This document shows positions 39,463-50,754 of a DNA stretch of 64,000 nucleotides, one piece after another. The position numbers and the translations under genes are program-made. Each line of letters starts with the position of its first letter. Within the stretch, counting starts at the first letter, position 1. Origin of the DNA: Methylobacterium sp. E-066 (GTDB lineage: Bacteria; Pseudomonadota; Alphaproteobacteria; Rhizobiales; Beijerinckiaceae); contig NZ_JAKSYO010000089.1 of the NCBI RefSeq assembly GCF_022829635.1, positions 62,001 through 126,000 on the forward strand, in the 5' to 3' direction. Below the pieces are notes generated by a model. The model did no database searches and was not told the origin of the DNA. It worked only from the letters and a program-made list of their open reading frames with translations.

Positions 39463-41238
39463 ATGGGCGGCGAGGTCATGACCGGGGCCGAGATGGTCAT
39501 CCGGGCATTCCGGGATCAGGGCGTGGACACGCTGTTCGGCTATCCGGGCGGTGCCGTACTTCCGATCTACGACGCTCTGTTCCACCAGAACGCGGTGAAG
39601 CACGTGCTCGTCCGCCACGAGCAGGGCGCCGTCCACGCGGCCGAGGGCTATGCGCGCTCGTCCGGCAAGGTCGGCTGCGTGCTGGTCACGTCGGGCCCCG
39701 GCGCCACCAACATCGTCACCGGTCTCACCGACGCGCTGCTCGACTCGATCCCGCTCGTCTGCATCACCGGGCAGGTTCCGACGCATCTGATCGGCACCGA
39801 CGCCTTCCAGGAATGCGACACGGTTGGCATCACGCGCCACTGCACGAAGCACAATTACCTGGTCAAATCGATCGAGGACCTGCCGCGCATCCTGCACGAG
39901 GCGTTCTACGTCGCGGCCAACGGCCGTCCCGGCCCGGTCGTGGTCGATCTGCCCAAGGACATCCAGTTCGCCTCCGGCCTCTACGAGCGCCCGGAGATCG
40001 CGAGCCACAAGACCTACCGCCCCGCCGTCAAGGGCGATGCCGACCGGATCCGCGCGGCGGTCGAATTGATGGTGACCGCGCGCCGCCCGGTCTTCTACAC
40101 CGGCGGCGGCGTGATCAATTCCGGCCCGGAGGCTTCGCGGCTCCTGCGCGAGCTGGTCGCCGAAACCGGCTTCCCGATCACCTCGACTCTGATGGGGCTC
40201 GGCGCCTATCCGGGCACGGATCCGAAGTTCCTGGGCATGCTCGGCATGCACGGGACCTACGAGGCCAACCTGGCGATGCACGAATGCGACGTGATGATCT
40301 GCGTCGGCGCCCGGTTCGATGACCGGATCACCGGTCGGCTCGACGCGTTCTCGCCGTTCTCTAAGAAGATCCACATCGACGTCGATGCCTCCTCGATCAA
40401 CAAGGTGGTCAAGGTCGATGTCGGGATCGTGGGCGATTGCGCCTCGGTGCTGGCCGACATGCTGGAAGCCTGGCGTGCCCTGCCGTCGCGGCCGGAGAAA
40501 TCCAACCTCGACCCGTGGTTCCAGAAGATCGGAGCCTGGAAGGCGCGCGACTGCCTCGCCTACTGGCCGTCGGGGACGATCATCAAGCCGCAATACGCCG
40601 TGCAGCGCCTCTACGAGGCCTGCAAGGACCGCGAGACCTACATCACCACGGAGGTCGGCCAGCATCAGATGTGGGCGGCGCAGTACTTCAAGTACGACGA
40701 GCCGAACCGTTGGATGACCTCAGGTGGTCTCGGCACGATGGGCTACGGCCTGCCGGCGGCGATCGGCACGCAGCTCGCCCATCCGAAGGGGCTGGTGATC
40801 GACATCGCCGGCGAGGCCTCGATCCTGATGAACATGCAGGAGCTCTCGACGGCGGTGCAGTACCGGCTGCCGGTCAAGGTGTTCATCCTGAACAACGAGT
40901 ACATGGGCATGGTCCGGCAGTGGCAGGAGCTGCTGCACGGCTCGCGCTACTCGCAGAGCTATTCCGAGAGCCTGCCGGACTTCGTCAAGCTGGCGGAGGC
41001 CTACGGCGCCAAGGGCATGCGCTGCGAGAAGCCGGGCGACCTCGACGGCGCGATCGCGGAGATGCTGGCCTATGACGGGCCGGTGCTGTTCGACTGCATC
41101 GTCGACAAGACCGAGAACTGCTTCCCGATGATCCCCTCGGGCAAGGCGCATAACGAGATGCTCCTGTCCGATTACCTCGGCGAGACCGGCGTCGAACTCG
41201 GCGACGTGATCTCCGAGGAAGGCAAGATGCTGGTGTGA
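39463..41238 (+). CDS. ilvB: Acetolactate synthase large subunit
   Basis: TPP enzyme that joins pyruvate with pyruvate or 2-oxobutyrate, first common step of valine/leucine/isoleucine synthesis. 591 residues. GYPGGAVLPIYDALF, RHEQGAVHAAEGYAR with the catalytic Glu, VTSGPGATN, and the TPP site DIAGEASILMNMQEL, where the usual GD is GE. Partner ilvH follows after about 130 bp. aggagg precedes the ATG. Controlled by the leader/attenuator upstream. Confidence 0.97.
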   Translation: MGGEVMTGAEMVIRAFRDQGVDTLFGYPGGAVLPIYDALFHQNAVKHVLVRHEQGAVHAAEGYARSSGKVGCVLVTSGPGATNIVTGLTDALLDSIPLVCITGQVPTHLIGTDAFQECDTVGITRHCTKHNYLVKSIEDLPRILHEAFYVAANGRPGPVVVDLPKDIQFASGLYERPEIASHKTYRPAVKGDADRIRAAVELMVTARRPVFYTGGGVINSGPEASRLLRELVAETGFPITSTLMGLGAYPGTDPKFLGMLGMHGTYEANLAMHECDVMICVGARFDDRITGRLDAFSPFSKKIHIDVDASSINKVVKVDVGIVGDCASVLADMLEAWRALPSRPEKSNLDPWFQKIGAWKARDCLAYWPSGTIIKPQYAVQRLYEACKDRETYITTEVGQHQMWAAQYFKYDEPNRWMTSGGLGTMGYGLPAAIGTQLAHPKGLVIDIAGEASILMNMQELSTAVQYRLPVKVFILNNEYMGMVRQWQELLHGSRYSQSYSESLPDFVKLAEAYGAKGMRCEKPGDLDGAIAEMLAYDGPVLFDCIVDKTENCFPMIPSGKAHNEMLLSDYLGETGVELGDVISEEGKMLV

Positions 41239-41367
41239 GGTTTTCTGGTGGCGGCCCTTCGGGGCCGCTGCCCGCCGCATGGGCGGCGGCGCGCGGTCGC
41301 GCTTGCCTCGCGCAAGGCGCGCTCGGATCGCCGCCACGAGCAGGATTGGACGAGGACGAAGCCGGCG

Positions 41368-41910
41368 ATGAACGCGATGAACACCCACTACCCCGATGCC
41401 GGCCGCGTCGAGCCGGTGAACCGGCACACGCTCGCGGTGATCGTCGACAACGAGCCCGGCGTGCTCGCGCGCATCTCCGGCATGTTCTCCGGCCGCGGCT
41501 ACAACATCGAGAGCCTGACCGTCTCCGAGACCGAGGAGGCGCGCCATATCTCGCGCATCACCATCGTGACCACCGGCACAAACGCCGTGATCGAGCAGAT
41601 CAAGGCGCAGCTCGATCGGCTGGTGCCGGTCCATCGGGTCGTGGACCTGACGCTCCAGGGCAATGCGCTGGAGCGCGAGATCTGCCTGGTGAAGGTCAAG
41701 GGCGAGGGCGAGCACCGCAGCGAGGCCCTGCGCCTGGCCGCCGCCTTCGGCGCCAAGACGCTGGACGCCACCCTCAACTCCTTCGTGTTCGAGCTCACCG
41801 GCGCCACCGAAGAGATCGACCGGTTCGTGCGTCTGATGAGCGTCATCGGGCTGGTGGAGATCTGCCGCACCGGCATCAGCGCCATGGGGCGGGGTTCGGA
41901 GCCGCTGTAG
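41368..41910 (+). CDS. ilvH: Acetolactate synthase small (regulatory) subunit
   Basis: 180 residues. The N-terminal ACT domain HTLAVIVDNEPGVLARIS and RGYNIESLTV binds valine for feedback inhibition. The C-terminal domain has EICLVKVKG and ATEEIDRFV. The frame extends upstream, but gagga before ATG 41368 supports this start. A second ATG lies three codons on. Confidence 0.95.
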   Translation: MNAMNTHYPDAGRVEPVNRHTLAVIVDNEPGVLARISGMFSGRGYNIESLTVSETEEARHISRITIVTTGTNAVIEQIKAQLDRLVPVHRVVDLTLQGNALEREICLVKVKGEGEHRSEALRLAAAFGAKTLDATLNSFVFELTGATEEIDRFVRLMSVIGLVEICRTGISAMGRGSEPL

Positions 41911-41957
41911 GAAGCGGCCAATTGAGCTATGATGTCCGGAGAGTGGGAGAAGCTCTC

Positions 41958-42194
41958 ATGGAAGCCAAGCTCACGCGCGCCGGCGATGAATTCGTGATCC
42001 GGATCCCTGCGGGAGAAGGCGATCGGCACGGTCTGGCGGACGGCCAGACCGTCGAGATCCTGCCGCGGCGGCGAAAAGAGACGCTGCAGGACATGATCGC
42101 CGAGATGGATCGGCTCGGGCCGGCCTACCGTCCCCCCGTCGTAGATTGGGGCCCGGATGTCGGCGCCGAGATCATCCATGACGACTGGACGTGA
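41958..42194 (+). CDS. MazE/AbrB-type antitoxin
   Basis: 78 residues. It begins MEAKLTRAGDEFVIRIPAG and has a short beta-rich SpoVT/AbrB-like domain (HGLADGQTVEILP), followed by an extended tail ending VDWGPDVGAEIIHDDW that would wrap the toxin. It lies 47 bp after ilvH. The toxin gene overlaps its end by 17 bp. Confidence 0.82.
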   Translation: MEAKLTRAGDEFVIRIPAGEGDRHGLADGQTVEILPRRRKETLQDMIAEMDRLGPAYRPPVVDWGPDVGAEIIHDDWT

Positions 42195-42543
42195 CGTCCA
42201 CGACCTCCCGGAAGCCGGGGATCTCGTCTGGGTCGATCTCCGGCCAACCCTAGGGCGTGAACAATCCGGCGTTCGACCCGCGCTCGTTCTGACGAGCCGC
42301 GATTTCCATGCGCGGAACGCGACCGCCATCGTCTGCCCCGTGACGCGCAATATCGACCCGTGGCCGACGAAAGTCATGCTCCCGCAGGGGCTCGCGATCT
42401 CCGGTGCGATGCTGACCGACCAGATCCGGAACGTCGATCGCGCGGCACGCGGCTTTCGCCGCATCGACGGTGTTCCCGTTGAAACCCTCGATGCCGTCCG
42501 CCAGAAGCTCGCGAACCTCCTCGGGTTCAACCCGCCTTCCTGA
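42178..42543 (+). CDS. MazF/PemK-family toxin
   Basis: Endoribonuclease of type II toxin-antitoxin systems. About 121 residues. AGDLVWVDLRPTLGREQSGVRPALVLT is the PemK hallmark (shown by key pieces GDLVWVDLRPT and RPALVLT), then IVCPVTRN and ISGAMLTDQIRNVD. Start 42178 is chosen for overlap with the antitoxin; an upstream ATG 42157 is possible. Confidence 0.85.
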   Translation: MTTGRDVHDLPEAGDLVWVDLRPTLGREQSGVRPALVLTSRDFHARNATAIVCPVTRNIDPWPTKVMLPQGLAISGAMLTDQIRNVDRAARGFRRIDGVPVETLDAVRQKLANLLGFNPPS

Positions 42544-42561
42544 AGCAAGGATACGGATCCT

Positions 42562-43203
42562 TTGGTACGCACCCTCTACTACGCCCCCGGCGCTTGCTCG
42601 CTCGCCGCCCACATCATCCTGGAGGAATCCGGGCTGCCCTTCGAGGGCGTCAAGCTCAACCTGGCGGCGGGGGACCAGCGGGCGCCGGAATATCTCGCGA
42701 TCAACGAGCGCGGCCGTGTGCCGGCCCTGGTCGAGGACGGCTGGGTGCTGACCGAATGCGCCGCGATCCTGCGCCACGTCGCCCGGTCCGTGCCCGAGAA
42801 GGGGTTTTGGCCGACCGACCTGCGTGAGCAAGCCCGAGCCGACGAGTGGCTCGGCTGGCTCGCCGCCAACCACCACGTCACCTACGCGCATGTGCGCCGG
42901 CCGGAGCGCTACACTGCGGACGAGGACGCTTTCCCCGGCATCCGCGACAAGGCCGCCGACACCTACGGCGATCTCTGCACCATGACCGAGGTCCATCTCT
43001 CGACTGGCGACTGGGCGATTGGGGACCGGTACGGCGTGGTCGACGCCTACCTGATGGTGTTCTGGGTCTGGGCGTCCGGCTCCTCGCTCCGGTTCGACAT
43101 GGCCGAGCGTTTTCCGGCCTGGCACGCGCATGCCCGCCGGGTCTCCGAGCGGCCGGCGGTGCAGGCGGTGTTCGCCCGCGAGGGGCTGAGCCTGCCGGCC
43201 TGA
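42562..43203 (+). CDS. Glutathione S-transferase, beta-like
   Basis: 213 residues. The N-terminal thioredoxin fold starts VRTLYYAPGACSLAAHI, with the cysteine of the beta-class active site, and has GRVPALVEDG and LTECAAILRH. The C-terminal helical domain has FSVVDAY-like VDAYLMVFWVW. The start is TTG with aagga upstream. It lies between the toxin gene and the TetR gene. Confidence 0.87.
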   Translation: MVRTLYYAPGACSLAAHIILEESGLPFEGVKLNLAAGDQRAPEYLAINERGRVPALVEDGWVLTECAAILRHVARSVPEKGFWPTDLREQARADEWLGWLAANHHVTYAHVRRPERYTADEDAFPGIRDKAADTYGDLCTMTEVHLSTGDWAIGDRYGVVDAYLMVFWVWASGSSLRFDMAERFPAWHAHARRVSERPAVQAVFAREGLSLPA

Positions 43204-43254
43204 ACCGAGCCACGCCGGGCCCCTTGCCGCACCCGACGAATCGATCTATCGAGC

Positions 43255-43268
43255 GTACCGTACGGTAC
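43255..43268. promoter_or_regulatory. Palindromic operator in front of the TetR gene
   Basis: gtaccgtacggtac is a perfect 14-bp palindrome, and the following cggtac repeats half of it (to 43274). It lies 13 bp before the TetR ATG and 52 bp after the GST stop. Likely an autoregulatory operator; inference. Confidence 0.6.
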
Positions 43269-43281
43269 GGTACTGGGAACG

Positions 43282-45002
<1,721 letters not shown>

Positions 45003-45047
45003 TTTTTGGGATCTCGCGGCCGGGCTATGCTCGGCCGCACCTTCGAC

Positions 45048-45080
45048 AGGCCGGTCACGCGAAAGCGAGGCTGGCCTTTT
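45048..45080 (+). terminator. Likely terminator after ilvC
   Basis: A 7-bp stem (aggccgg / ctggcct, one G-T) with a loop, followed by tttt. About 45 bp after the stop. Confidence 0.5.
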
Positions 45081-45174
45081 CTATTCCCGGTTGCCGAACG
45101 CGGGCATTCCCGGCGATAAACGCCTCAGCGGTCCCGTCTGCATGAGGACCGATGAAGGTTGGAGAGGACACGCC

Positions 45175-45828
45175 ATGGCATCGCTCTATTCGGACGCCCA
45201 CCGGGCGCTGCAGACCGAGTTCGGCACCACGAAGCTCGCCGTGCGCCTGGACGAGGATTGGGTCCATGACAGCATCCGGCCGGACGAGGGCGCCTTCATC
45301 GCGTCCCGGGACATGTTCTTCCTGTCGACGGTGGATCCCGACGGGATGCCGACCGTCTCGTACAAGGGCGGGCCCCAGGGCCTGGTGAAGGTGCTCGACG
45401 AGAACACCCTCGCGTTCCCGGGTTTTGACGGCAACGGCATGTTCTATTCGATGGGCAACATCGAGGGTCAGGCCAAGGTCGGCCTGCTGTTCATCGATTT
45501 CGAGACACCACACCGGATCCGAGTCCAGGGCCACGCGACGCTGCTGCGCGACGACGCCCTCATGGCCGAGTACACCGAGGCCAAGTACCTGGTGAAGGTC
45601 GCGGTCAAGAAGATCTGGGTCAACTGCCCGCGCTACATCCACAAGTACCAGAAGCTCGAGCAGAACAAGTACGTCCCGACCCCCGGCCGCGAGACCCCGC
45701 TCGCCTCCTGGAAGCGCCTCGACCTCGCCGGCGACGTGATCAGCGATGAGGACAAGGCCCGGGTCGCCCAGGAGGGCAAGCTCGAGGTGGCCGAGTACGA
45801 GGCGCTCGTCGCCCGCGGCGAGGCCTGA
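45175..45828 (+). CDS. Pyridoxamine 5'-phosphate oxidase-like (FMN-binding split barrel) protein
   Basis: 217 residues. MFFLSTVDPDGMPTVSYKGG and NTLAFPGFDGNGMF resemble the flavin-binding split barrel family of PNPOx-like proteins, likely binding FMN. The lower C-terminal part is helical. The precise substrate is unknown. ggagagga precedes ATG 45175; the frame is open further upstream. Confidence 0.8.
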   Translation: MASLYSDAHRALQTEFGTTKLAVRLDEDWVHDSIRPDEGAFIASRDMFFLSTVDPDGMPTVSYKGGPQGLVKVLDENTLAFPGFDGNGMFYSMGNIEGQAKVGLLFIDFETPHRIRVQGHATLLRDDALMAEYTEAKYLVKVAVKKIWVNCPRYIHKYQKLEQNKYVPTPGRETPLASWKRLDLAGDVISDEDKARVAQEGKLEVAEYEALVARGEA

Positions 45829-45851
45829 GCGAACACTCCACGCACGGCTCA

Positions 45852-45938
45852 CCGTCATTGCGAGCGCGAGCGAAGCACCCAGGGCAGCGCACGATCCCCG
45901 GAAGGGGCGTGTCGCTGGGTCGCTGCGCACAATGACGG
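45852..45938. repeat. Dispersed palindromic repeat, family B copy
   Basis: Arms ccgtcattgcgagcgcgagc and cgctgcgcacaatgacgg, core cccagggcag and cgctgggtcg. Between the FMN-protein gene and the convergent tam gene. Confidence 0.82.
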
Positions 45939-45995
45939 TCCGGGACGATCCGATGAAGCGCGCGATGTCAGCCGTGCTTGCCGAAGCCGGTGCCG

Positions 45996-46778
45996 CTACC
46001 CGCCCTTGCGGGCCACGATGAACACCCGCGGAAAGGCCAACAGGCGCCGCCCGTCGCTGCGCGGCGGGTAGCCGGCATCGATCGCAGCCTCATAGGCGGC
46101 CAGGAACCCGGCCGTCTGGTCCGGGTCCAGAGGGTCGAGGAACGGCCGCAGCCCGGTGGCGCTGACCCAGGCGACGATGGCGGCCGCATCCGCCATCGGG
46201 TGGTGATAGGCGGTGCGCCAGACATTCACGGTGTCGGCCAGCGGCGCCAGCAGGTCGTAATAGCCGGCCGGCTCCAGCATGCGGCCGAGACGCCCAGCGA
46301 TCGCCGGATCGCCGATCGCCCCGGCCCAGGGGCCGGAAGCGGCGGTCTCGCGCATCAAGCGGTGCGAGGGCTCGGCGAGATTGTCGGGCATCTGCACGGC
46401 GAGCACGCTGCCGGGCGCCAGCAGGCCGAACAGCCGGGGCAGCAGCACCGGATGGTCGGGCAGCCATTGCAGCACCGCGTTGGCGTAGATCAGGTCCGGC
46501 GCCCGCTCGGGTGTCCAGGTCGCGGCATCGGCCAGGGCGAAGGCGAGGCGGGGCAGCCGGGTCCGGGCGCTCTCCAGCATGGCGGGCGAAGTGTCGAGGC
46601 CGATCACCTCGGCCTTGGGGAAGCGCGCCGCGATCAGCGCCGTGGAATTGCCGGGGCCGCAGCCGAGATCGTAGGCGAGGCGTGGCTCTGTAAGTGGCAC
46701 TCGAGCCAGGAGCTCGGCCGCCGGGCGGGTGCGCTCGTCCTCGAAGCGGGTGTAGAGGGCGGGGTTCCAATCGGCCAT
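45996..46778 (-). CDS. tam: Trans-aconitate 2-methyltransferase
   Basis: 260 residues. Motif [16 protein letters not shown], then [14 protein letters not shown] and [21 protein letters not shown], which is the Tam-specific region. [15 protein letters not shown] supports it. Detoxifies trans-aconitate by O-methylation with SAM. It is separate from the HAD/trpS pair just upstream. Confidence 0.92.
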   Translation of the reverse strand: MADWNPALYTRFEDERTRPAAELLARVPLTEPRLAYDLGCGPGNSTALIAARFPKAEVIGLDTSPAMLESARTRLPRLAFALADAATWTPERAPDLIYANAVLQWLPDHPVLLPRLFGLLAPGSVLAVQMPDNLAEPSHRLMRETAASGPWAGAIGDPAIAGRLGRMLEPAGYYDLLAPLADTVNVWRTAYHHPMADAAAIVAWVSATGLRPFLDPLDPDQTAGFLAAYEAAIDAGYPPRSDGRRLLAFPRVFIVARKGG

Positions 46779-46802
46779 CGTGTTCCCCCTCTCGCTCCGT
46801 CG

Positions 46803-47504
46803 TCAGCAGCCGAGCTGGTCGGCCAGATCCGCCAGGTCCCGGGCCGCGTAGGTGACCGGGACGCTGGGCGCAGTCTCGCCGCCGGCCGGCCCGTGCTCGT
46901 GCGGCCGGGCGATGTGCGCGGTGGACAGGCCGTGGCTGGCCGCCACCGCGAGATCGTTCGAATGGGCGGCGACCATCAGGGTCTCCGCCGGGGTGAAGCC
47001 GAAGGCGGCCACCGCGTCGCGGTAGAGGGCGGGTTTCGGCTTGTAGTCGCGGGAATAGCCGGCGCCCAGGATCGCGTCGAAGAGGAAGCCGTTGCGCCGG
47101 GCGAGGTCAGCCATCAGCCGGACGTGTCCGTTGGAGTTCGGCGCCAGGAGGTGCCGCTCCCGCAGCCGGCGCATCGCGTCCGGCACCTCGGGCCAGGCGT
47201 CGAGCCGGTGCCAGGCCTGGACCAGCTCCCGTCGCACATCTTCCGGCACGCTCGCGATGCCGAACTGTGCCAGCACGTCGGGCAGGGATTCCGCCTGAAG
47301 CGTGTCGAGATCGACGAACGGCCGCGCACCCGAGCGGACGGTCTCCATTGAGGGGTTGTAGCGGCCGCGCCAGGCATCCGCGAAGGCGCCGGCATCGAGC
47401 GCGGGGGCGTAGGCGCCGAGCAGGCGCGCCGCCTCCCGGGCGACCCCGGAGCGCCAGTCGACGAGCGTCCCGAAGACGTCGAAGACGAGCGCCCGGACCG
47501 TCAC
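46803..47504 (-). CDS. Haloacid dehalogenase type II-like HAD hydrolase
   Basis: 233 residues. Motif [14 protein letters not shown] with the nucleophile Asp, then APNSNGH and the Lys in [12 protein letters not shown]. This is the L-2-haloacid dehalogenase branch of the HAD family. Natural substrate is not certain. Its first bases overlap the trpS stop by 4 bp, so it is cotranscribed with trpS. Confidence 0.85.
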   Translation of the reverse strand: MTVRALVFDVFGTLVDWRSGVAREAARLLGAYAPALDAGAFADAWRGRYNPSMETVRSGARPFVDLDTLQAESLPDVLAQFGIASVPEDVRRELVQAWHRLDAWPEVPDAMRRLRERHLLAPNSNGHVRLMADLARRNGFLFDAILGAGYSRDYKPKPALYRDAVAAFGFTPAETLMVAAHSNDLAVAASHGLSTAHIARPHEHGPAGGETAPSVPVTYAARDLADLADQLGC

Positions 47505-48565
47505 CGCACCGCCTGGAGGTTCGGGCTCCGGCGCACGAAGCCGACGATGTCCTTGACCGCATCAAGGGTCTGGGCCGCGATCGTCTCGGCCCGCCCGGCG
47601 CCGTCGGCCAGCACGGCATCGATATGGCCCGGATCGGCGGTCAGCCGGCGCATTTCCCCGGCGATCGGTGCCAGGCTCGCCACCGCGAGGTCGGCCAAAG
47701 CCGGCTTGAAGGTCGAGAACTGCGCCCCGCCGAAATCGCGCAGCACCTCCTCGCGGGTGATCCCAGCGAGCGCGGCGTAAATCCCGACCAAGTTGTCCGC
47801 CTCCGGCCGCTCCTTGAGCCCCGCGATCTCGGAGGGCAGCGGCTCGGAATCCGTCTTCGCCCGTCGGATCTTCTGGGCGATCGTGTCGGCCTCGTCGGTG
47901 AGGTTGATCCGCGCGTTGTCGGACGGATCCGACTTCGACATTTTTTTGGACCCATCCCGCAGCGACATGACGCGCGCAGCCGGCCCGCCGATCAGTGGTT
48001 CGGTCATCGGGAAAAACGCCTCGCCGTGGCCGTGCGCCGCGATCGAGCCCGAAAAATCGGTGTTGAACTTCTGGGCGATGTCCCGGGTCAGCTCCAGGTG
48101 CTGCTTCTGGTCCTCGCCCACGGGGACATGGGTGGCGCGGTAGGCCAGGATGTCGGCCGCCATCAGCACCGGGTAGTCGTAGAGCCCGATCGAAGCGTTC
48201 TCCCGGTCCTTGCCGGCCTTCTCCTTGAACTGGGTCATGCGGTTCAGCCAGCCGAGGCGGGCGACGCAGTTGAAGATCCAGGCGAGCTCGGCGTGCTGCG
48301 GCACCTGGCTCTGGTTGAACACGATCGCGCGCTTCGGATCGATGCCGGCGGCCAGGAACGCGGCCGTGACCTCGCGGATCTGGCCGCGCAGCGCCTCCGG
48401 GTCCTGCCAGACGGTGATCGCGTGCATGTCGACTACGCAGTACAGGCACTGCGCGTCGCGCTCCTGCATCTCCACGAAGCGCTTCACCGCCCCGAGGTAA
48501 TTGCCGAGATGCAGGTTGCCGGTGGGCTGGACGCCCGAGAAGACCAATTCGGTGAACGCGGCCAT
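47501..48565 (-). CDS. trpS: Tryptophanyl-tRNA synthetase
   Basis: Charges tRNA-Trp. 354 residues, class Ic. HIGH-like motif [13 protein letters not shown] and KMSKS loop [13 protein letters not shown] are visible; [12 protein letters not shown] lies in the Trp pocket region. ATG 48565 matches homologues. Confidence 0.96.
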   Translation of the reverse strand: MAAFTELVFSGVQPTGNLHLGNYLGAVKRFVEMQERDAQCLYCVVDMHAITVWQDPEALRGQIREVTAAFLAAGIDPKRAIVFNQSQVPQHAELAWIFNCVARLGWLNRMTQFKEKAGKDRENASIGLYDYPVLMAADILAYRATHVPVGEDQKQHLELTRDIAQKFNTDFSGSIAAHGHGEAFFPMTEPLIGGPAARVMSLRDGSKKMSKSDPSDNARINLTDEADTIAQKIRRAKTDSEPLPSEIAGLKERPEADNLVGIYAALAGITREEVLRDFGGAQFSTFKPALADLAVASLAPIAGEMRRLTADPGHIDAVLADGAGRAETIAAQTLDAVKDIVGFVRRSPNLQAVR

Positions 48566-48658
48566 CGGCGCCGATCCTGAGCAGTACATAGCCGGGGCTG
48601 CGCGCCTGCCGGGCGCCGGGTTACTCGCACCCGTGGCCCGGACCGGTCAAGGATGTCC

Positions 48659-49465
48659 TTACGGCTCCCGCGCGCCCGCGGCAGCGCTCGGGCAGAGATC
48701 GACCAAGACGCAGCGCCCGCAGGCCGGGCGGCGATGATGGCAGACCTGCTGGCCGTGCAGCATCAGGATCTCGTGATTGTCGTAGAGATCCTGCGCGCTC
48801 CAATCGGCAGGCAGCTGCGCGCGCAGGATCGCGTGCGAGGGCCCGACATCGATCCGCGGGCCGATCAGCCCGAGGCGCTGGGCGACCCGGTGGTGGTGGC
48901 TGTCCACCGGCAGGGCCGGCATCCGCAGCGTCGAGAACGACAGCACCGCCGCGCTGGTCTTGGGACCGATCCCCGGAATCGCCTCCAGCCAGGCGCGGGC
49001 CGCCGCGACATCCATGTCGCCTAGGAAGGCCAGATCGAGGCTGCCGCAGCGCTCGCGCACGGCGACCAGCACTTCGCGGATCCGCGGCGCCTTCAGCTCC
49101 GGCCAGGTCACGCCGGCGATTGCCACCTGGATCTCCGGCACCGCCGCGTCGATCACCGCTTCCCAATCCGGGAAGCGGGCACGCAGAGCCTTGAAGGCCC
49201 GGCCGGATTCGGCGTTGCGGGTCCGGTGCGACAGCAGCGACGAGACCAGCTCGCTCACCGGGTCGAGGCTGTGGAAGTACGGGATCGGGCAGCCATAGAC
49301 CGGGCAGAGCCGGGCATGGATGGCGAGCGCCTTGTCGGCGACCGCCGGGTCGGCCGGTGACGGGGCGGCCCTGCGACGCGACGGCGGTGCGGACGTGGTC
49401 GGAAAGAGGGAGGTCGGCATGCACGTCGAATCCGCGAGCTGCCGCCGCAGTTCCGGGTCGTCCAA
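48659..49465 (-). CDS. Endonuclease III-like HhH-GPD DNA glycosylase
   Basis: 268 residues (or 253 from an in-frame ATG at 49420). The helix-hairpin-helix IPGIGPKTSAAVL contains the catalytic Lys, and VDSHHHRVAQRLGL contains the Asp. The C-terminal cluster (Cys-6-Cys-2-Cys-5-Cys, CHHRRPACGRCVLVDLC) is the [4Fe-4S] loop of Nth. Cuts oxidised bases. Its substrate detail differs from Nth proper. Confidence 0.85.
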   Translation of the reverse strand: MDDPELRRQLADSTCMPTSLFPTTSAPPSRRRAAPSPADPAVADKALAIHARLCPVYGCPIPYFHSLDPVSELVSSLLSHRTRNAESGRAFKALRARFPDWEAVIDAAVPEIQVAIAGVTWPELKAPRIREVLVAVRERCGSLDLAFLGDMDVAAARAWLEAIPGIGPKTSAAVLSFSTLRMPALPVDSHHHRVAQRLGLIGPRIDVGPSHAILRAQLPADWSAQDLYDNHEILMLHGQQVCHHRRPACGRCVLVDLCPSAAAGAREP

Positions 49466-49617
49466 TACAGCGGCGATCTGTCCCTGCGGTCAAGACGGCG
49501 TGACGTTCGCAGGTGGTTACTGGATCATCGCGCCAGGGAAGGGTTTTCTGACAGATCGCGGCGTCACCGAAGTCTATTCTTCGCGCGGCGATTTTTCGAT
49601 GACCGAATGATTCGCAG

Positions 49618-49734
49618 TGTCATTCCGGGGCGCCACAGGCGAGCCCGGTCCCGAAGGGGCCGCCGACGGCGCAAGATCTTGCGCTGTCAGCGGTTATGGA
49701 TCCCGGATTCCGCTTCGCGGCCCCAGGATGACAG
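49618..49734. repeat. Palindromic repeat, family C-like
   Basis: Begins tgtcattccggggcg and ends ggccccaggatgaca, near complements of each other; the middle has gcaagatcttgc. This is a third type of palindromic intergenic element, alone in this window in full form. The rest of 49466-49812 holds no gene I can support. Confidence 0.6.
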
Positions 49735-49812
49735 GGCGAATAATTGGGGCCCGGCGACCTCTCGTTCGCGGAAGAGAACAAGAATTCTTTTTGCGACCGC
49801 TCTCCCGGCAGC

Positions 49813-50556
49813 CTACTTCACCAGCGCAAAGATATTCACGTCGAGGTTGTCGTCGGTGCCGTCCTTGAGGTCGGTGGCGTATTCCTCGACGAAGCGGTCC
49901 TGGACGACGATGTCCTTGGCGTCGAGATAGGCCGTCAGCGTCTCGTAGGTGCTATCGATCGACTCGTAGGAGCCCCGGTGGGGGAAGCGCAGGGCCTTGC
50001 CGGACGGGGTCGTGCCGAAGCGCAGGCCGTCAGCTTCCGCGGGCGCCGGACTCGGGGCTGCGGCCACCGGGATCATCGCCTCGAACTCGAAGCCGTCATC
50101 GTCCGTGCGGGTGAACACCGCCAGCGGCCGGCCCGCGGGGGCGACGCCGAGCTTGGCGAGATCCGCCTCGATCCGCGCGAAGGCTTGCGTCAGGTTGACG
50201 ATGGCTTCCTCCCACTTGGTCTTACCCGAGACGATGGCGGCCGGCTTGGCCGGCAGGGTCACCTCGTCGACGTCGCCGGGCTCGCCGGGTTTTTCGATGA
50301 GGGTCGGGCGACCGGGCGTGCCCACGGCCGCCTGGCCGGCGGGCGGCGGCTTGACCGCCTGCTGAGGGGCCGGGGCGGCGCTCTTGGTCGGGTCGGGAAC
50401 CGGGTTGGGCGCCGTGGTGGTCGGCAGCGGGCTGGTCTGGGCGGGCGCCGGCGCGGTGGAGGGCGGCGGCGCGGGCTGCTGCTGCGCGGCCAGCGGGCCG
50501 CCGGCGGCGAGGATCAGCGCGGTCGAGAGGGCGACGAGGGAACGAAGGCGGATCAC
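49813..50556 (-). CDS. Secreted protein with GyrI/SOUL-like effector-binding domain
   Basis: 247 residues. Signal peptide (LRSLVALSTALILAAGGPLAAQ), then a Pro/Ala-rich linker (about 25-80), then a GyrI-like domain (about 105-247; AIVNLTQAFARIEADL ... GLRFGTTPSGKALRFPHRGSYES). Usually these domains bind small ligands in regulators; here it is exported, so its role is unknown. Confidence 0.72.
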   Translation of the reverse strand: MIRLRSLVALSTALILAAGGPLAAQQQPAPPPSTAPAPAQTSPLPTTTAPNPVPDPTKSAAPAPQQAVKPPPAGQAAVGTPGRPTLIEKPGEPGDVDEVTLPAKPAAIVSGKTKWEEAIVNLTQAFARIEADLAKLGVAPAGRPLAVFTRTDDDGFEFEAMIPVAAAPSPAPAEADGLRFGTTPSGKALRFPHRGSYESIDSTYETLTAYLDAKDIVVQDRFVEEYATDLKDGTDDNLDVNIFALVK

Positions 50557-50754
50557 GGGTGGCGCTCCGGTCGGGTCCCGGCGGATCGTCGCGTGGGCTC
50601 CCGCCGGCTAACCTAGTGGCGATCCGGCCCGCCCGCGAGGGCGCGGGTCACGAGAGCCGCGGGTGCGGCGCATCTGCCACGCCGCCGGCCCCCCTCGCGT
50701 CGGGCGGAGGGTTTTGCCATATAGCTGCCCGATCCCCTCAACCTCTCTGGCTGC

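Noticed and set aside
45017..45039. gcggccg/cggccgc hairpin right after ilvC
   Set aside because: No T run; the hairpin at 45048-45080 is the better terminator. It may be a second stem in the same 3' end.
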